The notes under the pieces are model-generated. The model saw only the letters and a program-made list of their open reading frames with translations. It had not been told where the DNA came from and made no database searches. A DNA stretch of 64,000 nt, from positions 1 through 64,000 of the forward strand of contig JAQWIR010000034.1 of the NCBI GenBank assembly GCA_029248755.1. Direction: 5' to 3'. The position numbers and the translations under genes were made by a program. Shown in pieces: positions 10,418-20,369 of this stretch. How positions within the stretch are numbered: the first letter of the stretch is position 1; each line of letters opens with the position of its first letter. The DNA is from Porticoccaceae bacterium. Lineage in GTDB: Bacteria; Pseudomonadota; Gammaproteobacteria; Pseudomonadales; Porticoccaceae.

Positions 10418-11373
10418 TGCTTTCGTTACTCTGGCCATGGGCGCTTGCTCTTGCTCCCCTTCCTCTGCTCTATAGATATTGGCGGCAGCCGATTAATCAG
10501 ACGATTAATGCCCTGAGAGCGCCGGCGATGTTAGCCATTAGCGAGCCGCAAAATAGTCAATTTAAAAGCGTCTCTTGGCTTAAAAACCTGTTAAAAATAC
10601 TGCTTGGTTTATGTTGGCTGTGTACTTTACTAGCCTTATCTCGACCCCAATGGATTGGCGACCCTGTAGCTCTTCCCACCAGCGGACGTGACCTGCTTTT
10701 AGCCGTTGATATATCACCCAGTATGAGACAGCGAGATATGCGTATGGGTGGCCAAGCTCTAAATCGCCTTGATGCGGTAAAGTATGTCGTAAGTGACTTT
10801 GTCACAAAGCGCGAGGGAGACCGTCTGGGTTTGGTTTTATTTGGTGAGCAGGCCTATCTTCAAACACCACTCACTTTTGATAGAAAAACCCTTCAAACAT
10901 TACTCAATGAAGCTCAGCTTGGCTTTGCCGGCAGTAATGGCACTGCCATAGGCGATGCTATCGGCTTGGCTGTAAAACGCCTTCAAGATCGCCCTGAAAG
11001 CCTTAGAGTGGTCATTTTATTAACTGATGGTGCTAATAACGCCGGAGCACTGGAACCGATTAAAGCCGCTCAACTTGCCAGTCGCGCTAAGGTAAAAATA
11101 TATACCATTGGCGTAGGTGCAAGAGGCGCTAATGGCTTGGATGAAAATGCCCTAGCCGAGGTTGCAAAAATTACCGGCGGTAAGTTCTTTAGAGCCCGAA
11201 ACCCCAAGGAACTAGAGGCTATTTATCAGGAACTTAACCGTCTAGAACCGGTTGATCAGGACACGGAAACTATTCGTCCGACTATTTCTCTCTATCATTG
11301 GCCCTTGGGTATAGCATTTGTGCTGAGTTTGTTAATTGCTATTGTTCGTCAGCGCGGAGGGTCTCATGGCTGA
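10417..11373 (+). CDS. VWA-domain membrane protein, BatA-like
   Basis: 318 residues with N-terminal hydrophobic segments (about 1-20 and 55-78), a von Willebrand A domain with a complete MIDAS (DLLLAVDISPSMRQRDM, with TxxGD-type and LTDGANNAG segments), and a C-terminal membrane helix (about 288-310). BatA-type proteins work with MoxR in Bacteroides aerotolerance operons. The metal-binding site looks intact. It overlaps the upstream gene by one base and the downstream gene by eight. Confidence 0.93.
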   Translation: MLSLLWPWALALAPLPLLYRYWRQPINQTINALRAPAMLAISEPQNSQFKSVSWLKNLLKILLGLCWLCTLLALSRPQWIGDPVALPTSGRDLLLAVDISPSMRQRDMRMGGQALNRLDAVKYVVSDFVTKREGDRLGLVLFGEQAYLQTPLTFDRKTLQTLLNEAQLGFAGSNGTAIGDAIGLAVKRLQDRPESLRVVILLTDGANNAGALEPIKAAQLASRAKVKIYTIGVGARGANGLDENALAEVAKITGGKFFRARNPKELEAIYQELNRLEPVDQDTETIRPTISLYHWPLGIAFVLSLLIAIVRQRGGSHG

Positions 11374-13219
11374 TTGGCCGTTTTTAACAGATTTCCATTT
11401 TATTCGACCCTTGTGGCTTTTGGGATTATTACCCGCAGCATTCTGCTTTGGTATCATAAAAAAAATCAGTCAGCGAACAGGGAATTGGGGGAAAGTTATT
11501 AATCCTGCTCTACTGCCCTACCTAATGGAAAATGGCTCGGAGAATAATAATTATGCTAAATATTTTGTGCGAGGCCTTGCCCTTTGCTGGCTATTATTTT
11601 GTCTGAGTTTAGCCGGACCCACTTGGAGTAAATTGCCACAACCCGTGTATAAAGAAGATTCAGCATTGGTATTAGTGTTAGATTTATCGCCATCAATGCT
11701 TGCCCAAGATATATCCCCCAGTCGGTTGGTACGAGCTAGATTTAAAATGATCGATATCTTAAAAGATCGTAAACAGGGCTTTACTGGATTAGTGGTTTAC
11801 AGCGGAGAAGCATTTGCCGTCTCTCCTTTGACCGAGGACAGCAATACCATTATCAGCCTGACTCCGACATTAAATCCAACATTGCTGCCTAGTTATGGCA
11901 GTAATACCGAAGATGCGGTCGCTACTGCTCTTGAGCTAGTCATTAATGGCGGTTATCAACAGGCAGATTTATTACTTATAACCGATGGCGTGGATAGATC
12001 TGCTTTTGCAGATATTTCTTCCCAGCTATCACAGGGCAATATACGCCTTCATGTTTTAGGTATAGGTACTTCTGAGGGGGCCCCTATCCCATTAGCCAAT
12101 GGCGGCTTTGTTAAAGATCAGAGCGATAGCATTATCTTACCGAGACTTGAAACATCATCTCTTAAACAACTGGCGGCTATTGGCAATGGTAATTATTTTA
12201 ACCTGACTAATGATGATGGCGATGTTGGCGCTATTTCTGAGGCTATAGCCCAAGAATTCCCCAATACTACAGAGGTTAATGATCGAGACTTTGATATTTG
12301 GCAAGATCGTGGTTTTTGGCTAATAATATTGCTTATTCCATTGTTATTAGCCAGCTTTCGTAGAGGTGCAATCTATATAGTAATTTTGGCACCAACATTA
12401 CTCACCCACTCACCCACAGAGGCATCTGTTTGGCAGGATCTTTGGTATACCGCGGATCAACAGGGACGCAATGCCTTAGAAAAAGGCGATACGGCAACCG
12501 CCCAGCTGGTATTTAAAGATCCCCAATGGCAAGCCAGCGCTGCCTATAAAAATGGTGATTATGAAGCTGCGGTAAAACAGTACCAACAAGGTAATAGTGC
12601 CGATGATCAATATAATCTAGGCAATACATTGGCACGCTTGGGTAAATTAGACAGGGCTATTAAAGCCTATGATCAAGCACTCAAAATAGAGCCCGGCATG
12701 GCAGATGCAATTGCTAATCGAACGCTAGTAGAGCAACTTAAACAACAGCAACAAAATCAACCCCAAGAGAATGATCAGCAACAAGATCAGTCGCAGGACA
12801 GTGAATCACAGGATAGTCAGTCTCAGGATAATCAATCCCAACAAAGCCAGCAACAAAACTCATCGGAACAAAGTGAGCCTGAAGAAACTCAACAGCAATC
12901 TGAGCAAGAACAGGCTGAGCAAGATAATAATCAGCAGCAACAAAAAGAAGATGAATCTGAGTCTGAGAAGCAACAAAATCAAGAAAAAGCAGAGAATGAA
13001 CAATCTGCTGAACAAGAATTAAGCGAAATACAAAAATCAGAACAGGAAAAGTCGGAACAGGAAAAACTCGAAGAACAGCAACAGCAAGAGCTTCAACAGT
13101 GGTTGCGTCGGGTGCCTGATGATCCCGGTGGTCTGTTGCGGCAAAAATTTCGCTATCAATCACAGCAACGGGCAAATGAACGACAACGTCCACCACCTAA
13201 TCAGCAAGAGCGTTGGTAA
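11366..13219 (+). CDS. BatB-like VWA protein fused to TPR and Gln/Glu/Ser-rich tail
   Basis: 617 residues from an ATG at 11366 with GGAGG 5 bases upstream, overlapping the end of the previous gene. Order: two membrane segments, a VWA domain with an intact MIDAS (LVLVLDLSPSMLAQDIS, ITDGVDRS), another membrane helix near 320-350, TPR repeats (about 385-465, QYNLGNTLARLGKLDRAIKA), then a tail of about 120 residues dominated by Q, E, S and D, and finally a basic segment. This combines BatB and BatC functions in one chain. The low-complexity tail gives a spurious long open frame on the other strand at 12738-13196. Confidence 0.93.
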   Translation: MADWPFLTDFHFIRPLWLLGLLPAAFCFGIIKKISQRTGNWGKVINPALLPYLMENGSENNNYAKYFVRGLALCWLLFCLSLAGPTWSKLPQPVYKEDSALVLVLDLSPSMLAQDISPSRLVRARFKMIDILKDRKQGFTGLVVYSGEAFAVSPLTEDSNTIISLTPTLNPTLLPSYGSNTEDAVATALELVINGGYQQADLLLITDGVDRSAFADISSQLSQGNIRLHVLGIGTSEGAPIPLANGGFVKDQSDSIILPRLETSSLKQLAAIGNGNYFNLTNDDGDVGAISEAIAQEFPNTTEVNDRDFDIWQDRGFWLIILLIPLLLASFRRGAIYIVILAPTLLTHSPTEASVWQDLWYTADQQGRNALEKGDTATAQLVFKDPQWQASAAYKNGDYEAAVKQYQQGNSADDQYNLGNTLARLGKLDRAIKAYDQALKIEPGMADAIANRTLVEQLKQQQQNQPQENDQQQDQSQDSESQDSQSQDNQSQQSQQQNSSEQSEPEETQQQSEQEQAEQDNNQQQQKEDESESEKQQNQEKAENEQSAEQELSEIQKSEQEKSEQEKLEEQQQQELQQWLRRVPDDPGGLLRQKFRYQSQQRANERQRPPPNQQERW

Positions 13220-14908
13220 ATGAGCAGACAGTATAACAACAGTATCTTAACTATTTTCCTACTTATGATAGCGATCCCCAGCTGGGCTTCGCTTACTTCA
13301 AAGGTAGATAGAACCGAAATTGAGGCCGATGAAACCCTGCGACTTACTGTGACTTATTTAGGTCAAGCCGTATCAGGTGAGCCTAATTTTGGCCTATTAA
13401 ATAGAGATTTTGAAATTATATCTAACAACTCACAACAGCAGTACTCATGGGTTAATGGGCAAACTACATCCTCTACTGACTGGAACCTATTATTATTGCC
13501 CAAACGTCAGGGACGGCTGAGTATTCCAAGGTTTAGCTTCAAGGGGGATGCTAGCAAGGCTATTAGTGTATTAGTCCGCGCAGTTAATGCAGCCAACAAG
13601 GCAAAGGGGAATCAACCTGTTTTTATTCAAACTAGCCTAGATAAAAACTCTGCCTATATTCAAGAGCAAATCATTCTGACTCACCGTCTACATTATTCTG
13701 TGCCACTTCAGGATATTTCAATCTCTGAATTTGAGATCCCCGATGCAGTTATTCAGCAGGTTTCGGAGGAGCGCTATAACAAGCCGATTAATGGCAAGAA
13801 TTATTCGATTATCGAAATTAATTTTGCCCTTTTCCCTCAGTCAGTGGGCACGCTAAAAATTCCAAGTCAGCGCTTTACCGCTTTTGAGTCCAGTGGCTCA
13901 CAGTTTGGTGGATTTTTCGCACGCGGCAATCGATTGGCTCGTCTTACCAAAGAAAAAACTATCGACATTATGCCGAGACCAACCCATATCAGTGCTAGTC
14001 AGTGGATGCCAAGTAGTCAAATTAAATTGGAACAATCATGGAGTGATAATTCATCCACTCTGACGGCTGGGGAGCCTATTACTAGAACCATAAAAATAAG
14101 TGCATTGGGTTTAACCGCGGCACAAATACAGCCCTTGCCTAGTATCAATAATCCTCAGCTAAAGCTATATCCAGATCAAGCGGCTTTAGAAGATAAAAAA
14201 ACTAATCGGGGGATATTAGGTATTCGCTCTGAAAGTGTGGCTATTGTGCCTAATCAAGAGGGACAACTAACCCTTCCTAGCGTTGAGGTAAAATGGTGGG
14301 ATACAGTAAACAACCGTATGCAGACTAGCCGTTTGCCAGAGAAAACGTTTACTGTACAGGCGGCAAAAAATACACCGCAAATAAGCTATGGTAATAACCT
14401 TGCAGACCAACCAGTTAATACCGGTGGTATCCAACTTAATGAATCTAGCTTTTCACAACTAACCAACTGGTCACTGGCACTAAATGCACTGCTGATTGCC
14501 ATTGTTGCAGGGCTTTTATATTGGCGACGAAATACACAGCCCAAACCGATCGCAGAAGAGATCAACCAGTTACCGAATGCCAAGCAATTGCTGAATCAGA
14601 TAGCTAAACTGGCGGCAGAAAATAAGTTGGCGGCGATGCGCGATAGCATTGTTTTATGGGGTGCTGAAGTATTCCCTAAACAGCCTCCTAGATCTTTAAA
14701 TCAACTGGCAGATCTTATGGCTAATTCTGAGTTAAAACAGCAGTTTGACCTATTAGATCAAAGCTTATTTAAAGCAGATAGCAAAAATGCCTTAGAGGTT
14801 GATTCAACCATCATCATTAAGGGCTTAAAAGGCTTTAAGCCAAGCAAAAATACCGGCAAAAGTCATGGTACTGATCTTAAGCCGTTGTATCCTAACCAAG
14901 ACCAATAA
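13220..14908 (+). CDS. BatD-like oxygen-tolerance protein
   Basis: 562 residues beginning with a signal peptide (about 1-23, cleaved after SWA). Ig-like periplasmic domains follow, including the BatD family segment near DKNSAYIQEQIILTHRLHY. A transmembrane helix (about 418-437) precedes a short cytoplasmic domain. The ATG directly follows the BatB-TPR stop with no gap, so it is translationally coupled. It is the last gene of the MoxR operon and converges on pepN with only 9 bases between the stops. Confidence 0.92.
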   Translation: MSRQYNNSILTIFLLMIAIPSWASLTSKVDRTEIEADETLRLTVTYLGQAVSGEPNFGLLNRDFEIISNNSQQQYSWVNGQTTSSTDWNLLLLPKRQGRLSIPRFSFKGDASKAISVLVRAVNAANKAKGNQPVFIQTSLDKNSAYIQEQIILTHRLHYSVPLQDISISEFEIPDAVIQQVSEERYNKPINGKNYSIIEINFALFPQSVGTLKIPSQRFTAFESSGSQFGGFFARGNRLARLTKEKTIDIMPRPTHISASQWMPSSQIKLEQSWSDNSSTLTAGEPITRTIKISALGLTAAQIQPLPSINNPQLKLYPDQAALEDKKTNRGILGIRSESVAIVPNQEGQLTLPSVEVKWWDTVNNRMQTSRLPEKTFTVQAAKNTPQISYGNNLADQPVNTGGIQLNESSFSQLTNWSLALNALLIAIVAGLLYWRRNTQPKPIAEEINQLPNAKQLLNQIAKLAAENKLAAMRDSIVLWGAEVFPKQPPRSLNQLADLMANSELKQQFDLLDQSLFKADSKNALEVDSTIIIKGLKGFKPSKNTGKSHGTDLKPLYPNQDQ

Positions 14909-14917
14909 AAGTTAAGT

Positions 14918-17551
14918 TTATAAGGACTTGGTCACTATCTCTTGAATATCTTTCACTAACCCTTTGTGATTAGAGATTTGCTGTAAGGCATCGCGCATTA
15001 ACTGACGATTGGGCTCGGGCAGTTTTTTCCATCGTGTTAGCGGGGTTACCAAGCGCGCCGCCACCTGTGGGTTTAGAGCATTGAGGGCAATAATCTGCTG
15101 TTGTAAAAAACCATACCCAGAACCATCTTGATGGTGAAAATTAACCGGGTTGGCACTACAGAATGCGCCCAAAAGGCTTCTAGCTTTATTGGGGTTATTG
15201 ATACTAAACGCGGGATGACCCATTAGGTCTTTCACCCTTTCCAGTCCATTATTGAGTTTGCTGGTGGCCTGTATTTGTAGCCACAGATTCATGGCTAGGG
15301 TTTCGTCAGCATAATCTTGCTCAAAGGCGTGTAACGCTTTTACAGCGTACGAATCTGCCGCCTGACAATTGACCAAAGCGCTGAGGGCAGCGGCTTTATC
15401 GGTCATATTACTGGCATCATTAAACTGTTGCCATGCTAATTCTGGGCCCACTGTTTCAACCTGCATCAAGTAACCTAAAACGCAGTTGCGCAGTGAGCGC
15501 CGGCCTATTTGTTGGGCTTCTGGCGCATAGTCTTGGTTATCTGTAAGACGCTTGTAGGTTGCAACGAGTTGTTCTTGTAGTGCAGTTGCTATGGATTGTC
15601 GGGCAAATTCGCGCGCACCATGAATAGCGTCTACATAAATGGTCTCTGCCTGTTCATGCAATTGCGCTTCACTGGGTAATTGCAGCATTAGGTTGACCAT
15701 AGCTGGGTCTAAACTATGATCCTTGAGCAATTCACCGAATACGGTTATTAACTGCTGATCCATCACTAGTTCGCGTTTAGCTTTGGCATCGTCAATTAAT
15801 CTATTGAGTACTAACAAGCTTAGCTTCTGCCCAGCATCCCAGCGGTTAAATCCATCGGAATCATGGGCCATAAGATGGGCTAATTCATCACTTGTATAGT
15901 TGTAGTCAAGCTTTATAGGCGCTGAAAATCCGCGCAACAAGGATGGCACAGGTGGTTGCTGTATATTTTCAAAAACCAGTGTTTGGCTGTTGCTATAGAG
16001 CGAGAAAACAATACTTTGATCGCCCTGACTATTCAGGGGTAAATCCTGCCCATTTGCATCGACTAGACCTAACTTAATGGGTATAAAAAAGGGCTTTTTA
16101 TGACTTTGCCCTGAGGTTGTAGGGCAACTCTGATTAAAGTTTAAACTATAGGTTTTTGCCTCGGCATCATAGCTACTTTGAACATTTACCACTGGGGTTC
16201 CAGACTGTTTGTACCACCGACGGAATTGTTTAAGATCTAGGCCACTTACCTCTTCCATAGCGCTGACAAATTCTTCAATTGTGACTGCTTGACCATCATG
16301 GCGTGAAAAGTACAGGTCACTGCCCTGCCTAAATTTTGCATCGCCTAATAAACTGTGAATCATACCCACCACTTCGGCGCCTTTTTCATAGACAGTTAGG
16401 GTATAGAAATTATTGATCTCCATATAGGCATCGGGCTGAACTGGGTGGGACATAGGTCCCGCATCTTCGGCAAATTGATAAGTTCGAAGATAGCTGACAT
16501 CTTCGATACGCTTGACCACTGACGAGTTCATATCTGCAGAGAACTGGCTATCTCTATAAACAGTAAAGCCTTCTTTTAAACTTAGTTGAAACCAATCTCT
16601 ACAGGTCACTCGGTTACCCGACCAATTGTGGAAATACTCATGAGCCACAATACCTTCAACCCTTTGGAACGCAGCATCAGTGGTGGTTTTGGGGTTAGCT
16701 AGAACGGCTGAGGTATTAAAGATATTAAGCCCTTTATTTTCCATAGCACCCATATTGAAATCATCCACCGCGACAATCATAAAGCGATCGAGATCATATT
16801 CCCGACCGTAGGTTTGCTCGTCCCACCGCATTGATTTTTTTAAGGACAGCATGGCATGATCGCACTTATTGAGATCCTTTGATTCAACAAAAATTTGCAG
16901 CAATATCTCTCGGTTGGTACAGGTGGTAAAGCTATCCTCAACTACGCTGAGATCCCCCGCTACCAATGCAAATAAATAGGCGGGCTTTTTAAATGGATCA
17001 TGCCAAGTGACAAAATGCCGACCATTATCTAATTCACCCTGATCTAGAGGATTACCATTAGACAGTAAGACTGGAAACTGATGTTTATCCGCAATTAATT
17101 TGGTGGTGAATTCTGACATCACATCGGGACGATCCAAGTAAAAGGTGATATTTCTAAACCCTTCAGCTTCACACTGAGTGCAATACATGGTGCGAGACTT
17201 ATATAAGCCCATCATGGTGGTGTTTAAATGGGGCTTTATAAGTACTTCAATATTAATCACAGCATTATCTGGCACATGATTAATGATCAAGCCATCCTCT
17301 GTGCGTTGATATTGGTCATCATTGAGTGGGCAGTCATCAACCTCAATACACTGAAGATCTAGATCTTTACCACCATGTAAAAACAAGGATGCAGAGCTTG
17401 ATTGACTGGCTGGATTGCGACGTATAGCTAGCGAACTACTCACTCGACAATAGTCTTCATTTAAATCAAAAACCAAGTTGGTTTTATCAATAAGAAACTC
17501 CGGGACTTTGTAATCTTTGAGATAGATGGTTTGTGGTGTTGCGTCTCTCAC
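14918..17551 (-). CDS. pepN: Aminopeptidase N (M1 family)
   Basis: Zinc metallo-aminopeptidase of 877 residues (E. coli 870). It has the exopeptidase motif GAMENKGLN and the zinc site HEYFHNWSGNRV with the downstream glutamate in LKEGFTVYRD. The C-terminal alpha-helical repeat domain (about 550-877) is typical of the bacterial cytosolic enzyme. No signal peptide is seen. It appears to be the last gene of a minus-strand run that includes DUF2797, DUF1315 and the rhomboid. Confidence 0.97.
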   Translation of the reverse strand: MRDATPQTIYLKDYKVPEFLIDKTNLVFDLNEDYCRVSSSLAIRRNPASQSSSASLFLHGGKDLDLQCIEVDDCPLNDDQYQRTEDGLIINHVPDNAVINIEVLIKPHLNTTMMGLYKSRTMYCTQCEAEGFRNITFYLDRPDVMSEFTTKLIADKHQFPVLLSNGNPLDQGELDNGRHFVTWHDPFKKPAYLFALVAGDLSVVEDSFTTCTNREILLQIFVESKDLNKCDHAMLSLKKSMRWDEQTYGREYDLDRFMIVAVDDFNMGAMENKGLNIFNTSAVLANPKTTTDAAFQRVEGIVAHEYFHNWSGNRVTCRDWFQLSLKEGFTVYRDSQFSADMNSSVVKRIEDVSYLRTYQFAEDAGPMSHPVQPDAYMEINNFYTLTVYEKGAEVVGMIHSLLGDAKFRQGSDLYFSRHDGQAVTIEEFVSAMEEVSGLDLKQFRRWYKQSGTPVVNVQSSYDAEAKTYSLNFNQSCPTTSGQSHKKPFFIPIKLGLVDANGQDLPLNSQGDQSIVFSLYSNSQTLVFENIQQPPVPSLLRGFSAPIKLDYNYTSDELAHLMAHDSDGFNRWDAGQKLSLLVLNRLIDDAKAKRELVMDQQLITVFGELLKDHSLDPAMVNLMLQLPSEAQLHEQAETIYVDAIHGAREFARQSIATALQEQLVATYKRLTDNQDYAPEAQQIGRRSLRNCVLGYLMQVETVGPELAWQQFNDASNMTDKAAALSALVNCQAADSYAVKALHAFEQDYADETLAMNLWLQIQATSKLNNGLERVKDLMGHPAFSINNPNKARSLLGAFCSANPVNFHHQDGSGYGFLQQQIIALNALNPQVAARLVTPLTRWKKLPEPNRQLMRDALQQISNHKGLVKDIQEIVTKSL

Positions 17552-17567
17552 AGTATTTGCGCCTTAA

Positions 17568-18395
17568 TTATGCGGAAAATTGCACATTATATGCAGTGAA
17601 TTTTCTAATATTGATGACGCCAGTATCTAGTATCAAATACTGGCCTTTAATGCCTTGAAGAACCCCTTCAATAATGGGCTGTTTATCAAGATTTAAACTT
17701 TTTACTTTTTCGGGAAATTCTAATACCGGAAAATTAATATCTACAATTTTTTGATGATAAAGTCGCTGAATAGCCAGCAAGCCAAATTTCTGCTCAAGGG
17801 CACTTATTCCAGCTTCTGACTGGGCTATTAATGTACCTCGAATTTGCTCTAAATCTATCGCGTCTGAATTACCTTTAAGCATCTTCTGCCAGTGAGTTCT
17901 ATCAGAGACATGCTCTCGCAGACAATCCTCAATTAAACCAGCCTGATAACGCGACTTTACTCGAAAAATAGGCATCGCCTGAGTTGCCCCCTGATCGATC
18001 CAACGGGTAGGCACCTGAGAGCCTCGAGTAATGCCTACTTTAACCCCAGAGCTATTGGCCAGATAAACATAGTGATCGGTAAAACAATATTGTTCGCCCC
18101 AATTGGGATCACGACAGGTACCCTGATCATAGTGACATTTTTCGGGGCTCATAATGCAGGTGTCACACTGAGGTAATTTAGTAAAACAGGGGTAACAATA
18201 ACCCTGACTAAAACTTTTTTTGGAACGTCGTCCGCAATGTGTACAGTGAATATCACCCAAATATTCCAACCGAATTGGTTTTCCTATTAACGCATTAAGT
18301 GGTTCACGGTGGTCATCAAGAGGCAATAAATATTGCACCTGCTCACCGAGTTCTACCTGCATTTTTGCCAAATGACCTGACACCGAAATAGACAT
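17568..18395 (-). CDS. DUF2797 zinc-finger-like protein
   Basis: 275-residue protein of the DUF2797 family, unknown function. It has paired cysteine motifs, CTHCGRRSKKSF, GYCYPCF and CDTCIMSPEKCHY, consistent with zinc binding, followed by YVYLANSSGVKVGITRG, a GIY-YIG-like strand pattern. The ATG at 18393-18395 shares one base with the stop of the upstream gene (TAATG), favouring it over a GTG four codons earlier (18407). Confidence 0.88.
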   Translation of the reverse strand: MSISVSGHLAKMQVELGEQVQYLLPLDDHREPLNALIGKPIRLEYLGDIHCTHCGRRSKKSFSQGYCYPCFTKLPQCDTCIMSPEKCHYDQGTCRDPNWGEQYCFTDHYVYLANSSGVKVGITRGSQVPTRWIDQGATQAMPIFRVKSRYQAGLIEDCLREHVSDRTHWQKMLKGNSDAIDLEQIRGTLIAQSEAGISALEQKFGLLAIQRLYHQKIVDINFPVLEFPEKVKSLNLDKQPIIEGVLQGIKGQYLILDTGVINIRKFTAYNVQFSA

Positions 18396-18640
18396 TAATC
18401 GTCCCACTTAATCGGTTTCGGATTATCTTGCGGCGCGCAGGCGGGTTCTTTGGGCGGAACATAACCTGTTCGCTCAGACTCTGGATTGCGCTGATCATAA
18501 GCAATAATGGCCTGCATACAAAGGGATCGCTGTTCATCATTTATACTGCGACCATCGGGCCATTTACCAAGCTCTACCGCCTTTTGCAGTTGCTGGTAGA
18601 TTTCTGGAGTAATACTGTTGAGTAGCTGTTGAAAATCCAT
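18395..18640 (-). CDS. DUF1315 (YeaC-like) protein
   Basis: 81-residue small protein starting MDFQQLLNSITPEIYQQLQ and containing KAVELGKWPDGRSINDEQ, the recognisable DUF1315/YeaC pattern. The function is unknown. It is coupled by a one-base overlap to the DUF2797 gene and lies 6 bases after the rhomboid gene, so the three are probably cotranscribed. Confidence 0.88.
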   Translation of the reverse strand: MDFQQLLNSITPEIYQQLQKAVELGKWPDGRSINDEQRSLCMQAIIAYDQRNPESERTGYVPPKEPACAPQDNPKPIKWDD

Positions 18641-18646
18641 ACCTAA

Positions 18647-19261
18647 TTACTCTCCGCTATTTTTACTTAGAACTAAACTTTTTAACGCAAAAATTAGTCC
18701 CATTAAAAGCCCAGCCACTAGGCCGCTTAAGTGTGCCGCATTGGCTACGCCTATTCCCAGTGCAATTTCTAATACACCGGTCATACAGAGTACTAACCAA
18801 CCCACCATAAACCCCATTAAACCGCTGGGAAGTGGCGCAAAGTATTGCGGGGCAATTTTATGTTTTATCCAAAGATATCCCAATAATGCATATATCACAC
18901 CGGACATACCGCCAAAGTATATAGTTCCTGACCAATAGAACTGAGATATATTTGAAGCAGCGCCACTGATAATAACTAACAACAGTAAATGCACTGAGCC
19001 TTCTAAGGATTCAATTCTAGCGCCCAGCATGGCCAACCAAAGACCATTAAATACCAAATGTAAGATTCCAAAATGTAGGAAAATAGGGGTAAATATTCGA
19101 TAATATTGACCTTGATTTGGCTCGGCAAAGAATAAAGTATTTGTTATGGACGGACTCATTTCAACAATACTGGCACCCACTAAACAGCCAAGAATTAGAA
19201 GTGCCACAATTGGACTTTTCTTGATCCCATAGCGCCAACTAGCAATATTCCAAAAATTCAT
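18647..19261 (-). CDS. Rhomboid-family intramembrane serine protease (GlpG core type)
   Basis: 204 residues with about six transmembrane helices and the rhomboid catalytic set: HLVFNGLWL (the HxxxN in TM2), the nucleophile serine in FGGMSGVIYALLGY, and the catalytic histidine in NAAHLSGLVAGLLMG. The order and spacing resemble the E. coli GlpG membrane core, but the N-terminal cytoplasmic domain of GlpG is absent. It is unlikely to be a rhombosortase, because its motifs follow the GlpG pattern and no GlyGly-CTERM substrate was seen nearby. Confidence 0.9.
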   Translation of the reverse strand: MNFWNIASWRYGIKKSPIVALLILGCLVGASIVEMSPSITNTLFFAEPNQGQYYRIFTPIFLHFGILHLVFNGLWLAMLGARIESLEGSVHLLLLVIISGAASNISQFYWSGTIYFGGMSGVIYALLGYLWIKHKIAPQYFAPLPSGLMGFMVGWLVLCMTGVLEIALGIGVANAAHLSGLVAGLLMGLIFALKSLVLSKNSGE

Positions 19262-19289
19262 ATATTCCCTATTAGATACAGGCAGTCAT

Positions 19290-20183
19290 TTATCGTTCTT
19301 TCTTTACGCCCAAACGAGTACCCCAGCCTAATTTAGAGCGAGAAACTTTATAAAAGTTATTGTCTTTGGGGTGGATTAATGAAATTGCATGACGGTGCTT
19401 CACAATACGAATAGTGTCACCCGGCTCAGTAATAAGATCATCTTGACCATCACAGGTCACTGAGGGGTGCAGTTCATGCTTTGAATTAACCCTAATTTCT
19501 ATTTCAGAATTGCCATGAAGTACTATAGGTCGGCTACTAAGTGTATGGGGATTTAATGGCACACAAACCATCGCATCAAGTTCTGGACAGATCAGTGGCC
19601 CACCGGCTGATAGTGCGTAGGCAGTAGAACCTGTAGGGGTAGCTACAATCAATCCATCTGAACGCTGACTATAAACAAATTCGCCATCCACATAGAGTTC
19701 AAACTCCATCATGCGAACCGACATACCGGGGTGAAGTACAACATCATTTAATGCAGTACCAGAGCCGATTTCTTTACCATTGCGAGAAATACTGGTGTTC
19801 AGCATAAAGCGTTCGGTTTGCTTGAATTCACCGGCTAATACAGGCGCAACACGGTCTTCAATTTCATCGGGAGTTATATCCGTCAAAAAACCAAGTCGAC
19901 CTAGGTTTATCCCCAAAAGAGGCACATCGCTAGACGCTATTTTTCGGCAAGCACTAAGGATACTGCCATCACCACCAATAACCACCACCAAATCGATGGC
20001 CTTGAGAAATTCATTGATGGGAAGGGAGGTTTTTACCGGCCATTCAACCAGTTGCGCAGTATTATGTTCATAGACCACTTCCCGTCCCTGGGCCTGCAGA
20101 AACGAGTCCAGCTTTTGGATTGATTGCTTAACTTCCTGTGCATCTATACTGCTAAGCAATCCAATTCGTTGAAAATACGACAT
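19290..20183 (-). CDS. nadK: NAD kinase
   Basis: Phosphorylates NAD to NADP. About 297 residues from the ATG at 20181-20183. Motifs are VVIGGDGSILSACR (the GGDG signature), GINLGRLGFLTDI, and the conserved TGSTAYALSAGGP segment. The frame is open for a further 30 residues upstream (to 20273), but these are not family-like, and the chosen start gives the usual length (E. coli 292). The Shine-Dalgarno is weak at either position. The 186 bases between this start and the large adhesin gene upstream show no other gene. Confidence 0.94.
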   Translation of the reverse strand: MSYFQRIGLLSSIDAQEVKQSIQKLDSFLQAQGREVVYEHNTAQLVEWPVKTSLPINEFLKAIDLVVVIGGDGSILSACRKIASSDVPLLGINLGRLGFLTDITPDEIEDRVAPVLAGEFKQTERFMLNTSISRNGKEIGSGTALNDVVLHPGMSVRMMEFELYVDGEFVYSQRSDGLIVATPTGSTAYALSAGGPLICPELDAMVCVPLNPHTLSSRPIVLHGNSEIEIRVNSKHELHPSVTCDGQDDLITEPGDTIRIVKHRHAISLIHPKDNNFYKVSRSKLGWGTRLGVKKER

Positions 20184-20369
20184 ATTTTTAAAATCGACCT
20201 TAAACCCCAGATTATACAGGGTAGTTGCCTGTGGATGCATAATCATTAAATAATTATTTAATGATAGTAACAAGCTAGTGGATGATTTTAAAAGAAAAAA
20301 TGGAATTTATACCAAACCAACAGTTTAGTAATCATAAGTGGTGCGTTTAAATTTGATAGCTTATCTCTT

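Noticed and set aside
12738-13196. 152-codon open frame on the minus strand
   Set aside because: It is antisense to the Gln/Glu/Ser-rich tail of the BatB-TPR gene, and its biased V/A/D composition is a shadow of the CAG/CAA repeats.
18647-19261. Rhomboid as a rhombosortase acting on the giant surface protein
   Set aside because: Its motifs follow GlpG (HxxxN, GMSG, NAAHLSG), and the giant protein has a Cys-type rather than a GlyGly-CTERM-type terminus; the CPBP protease is the better partner.
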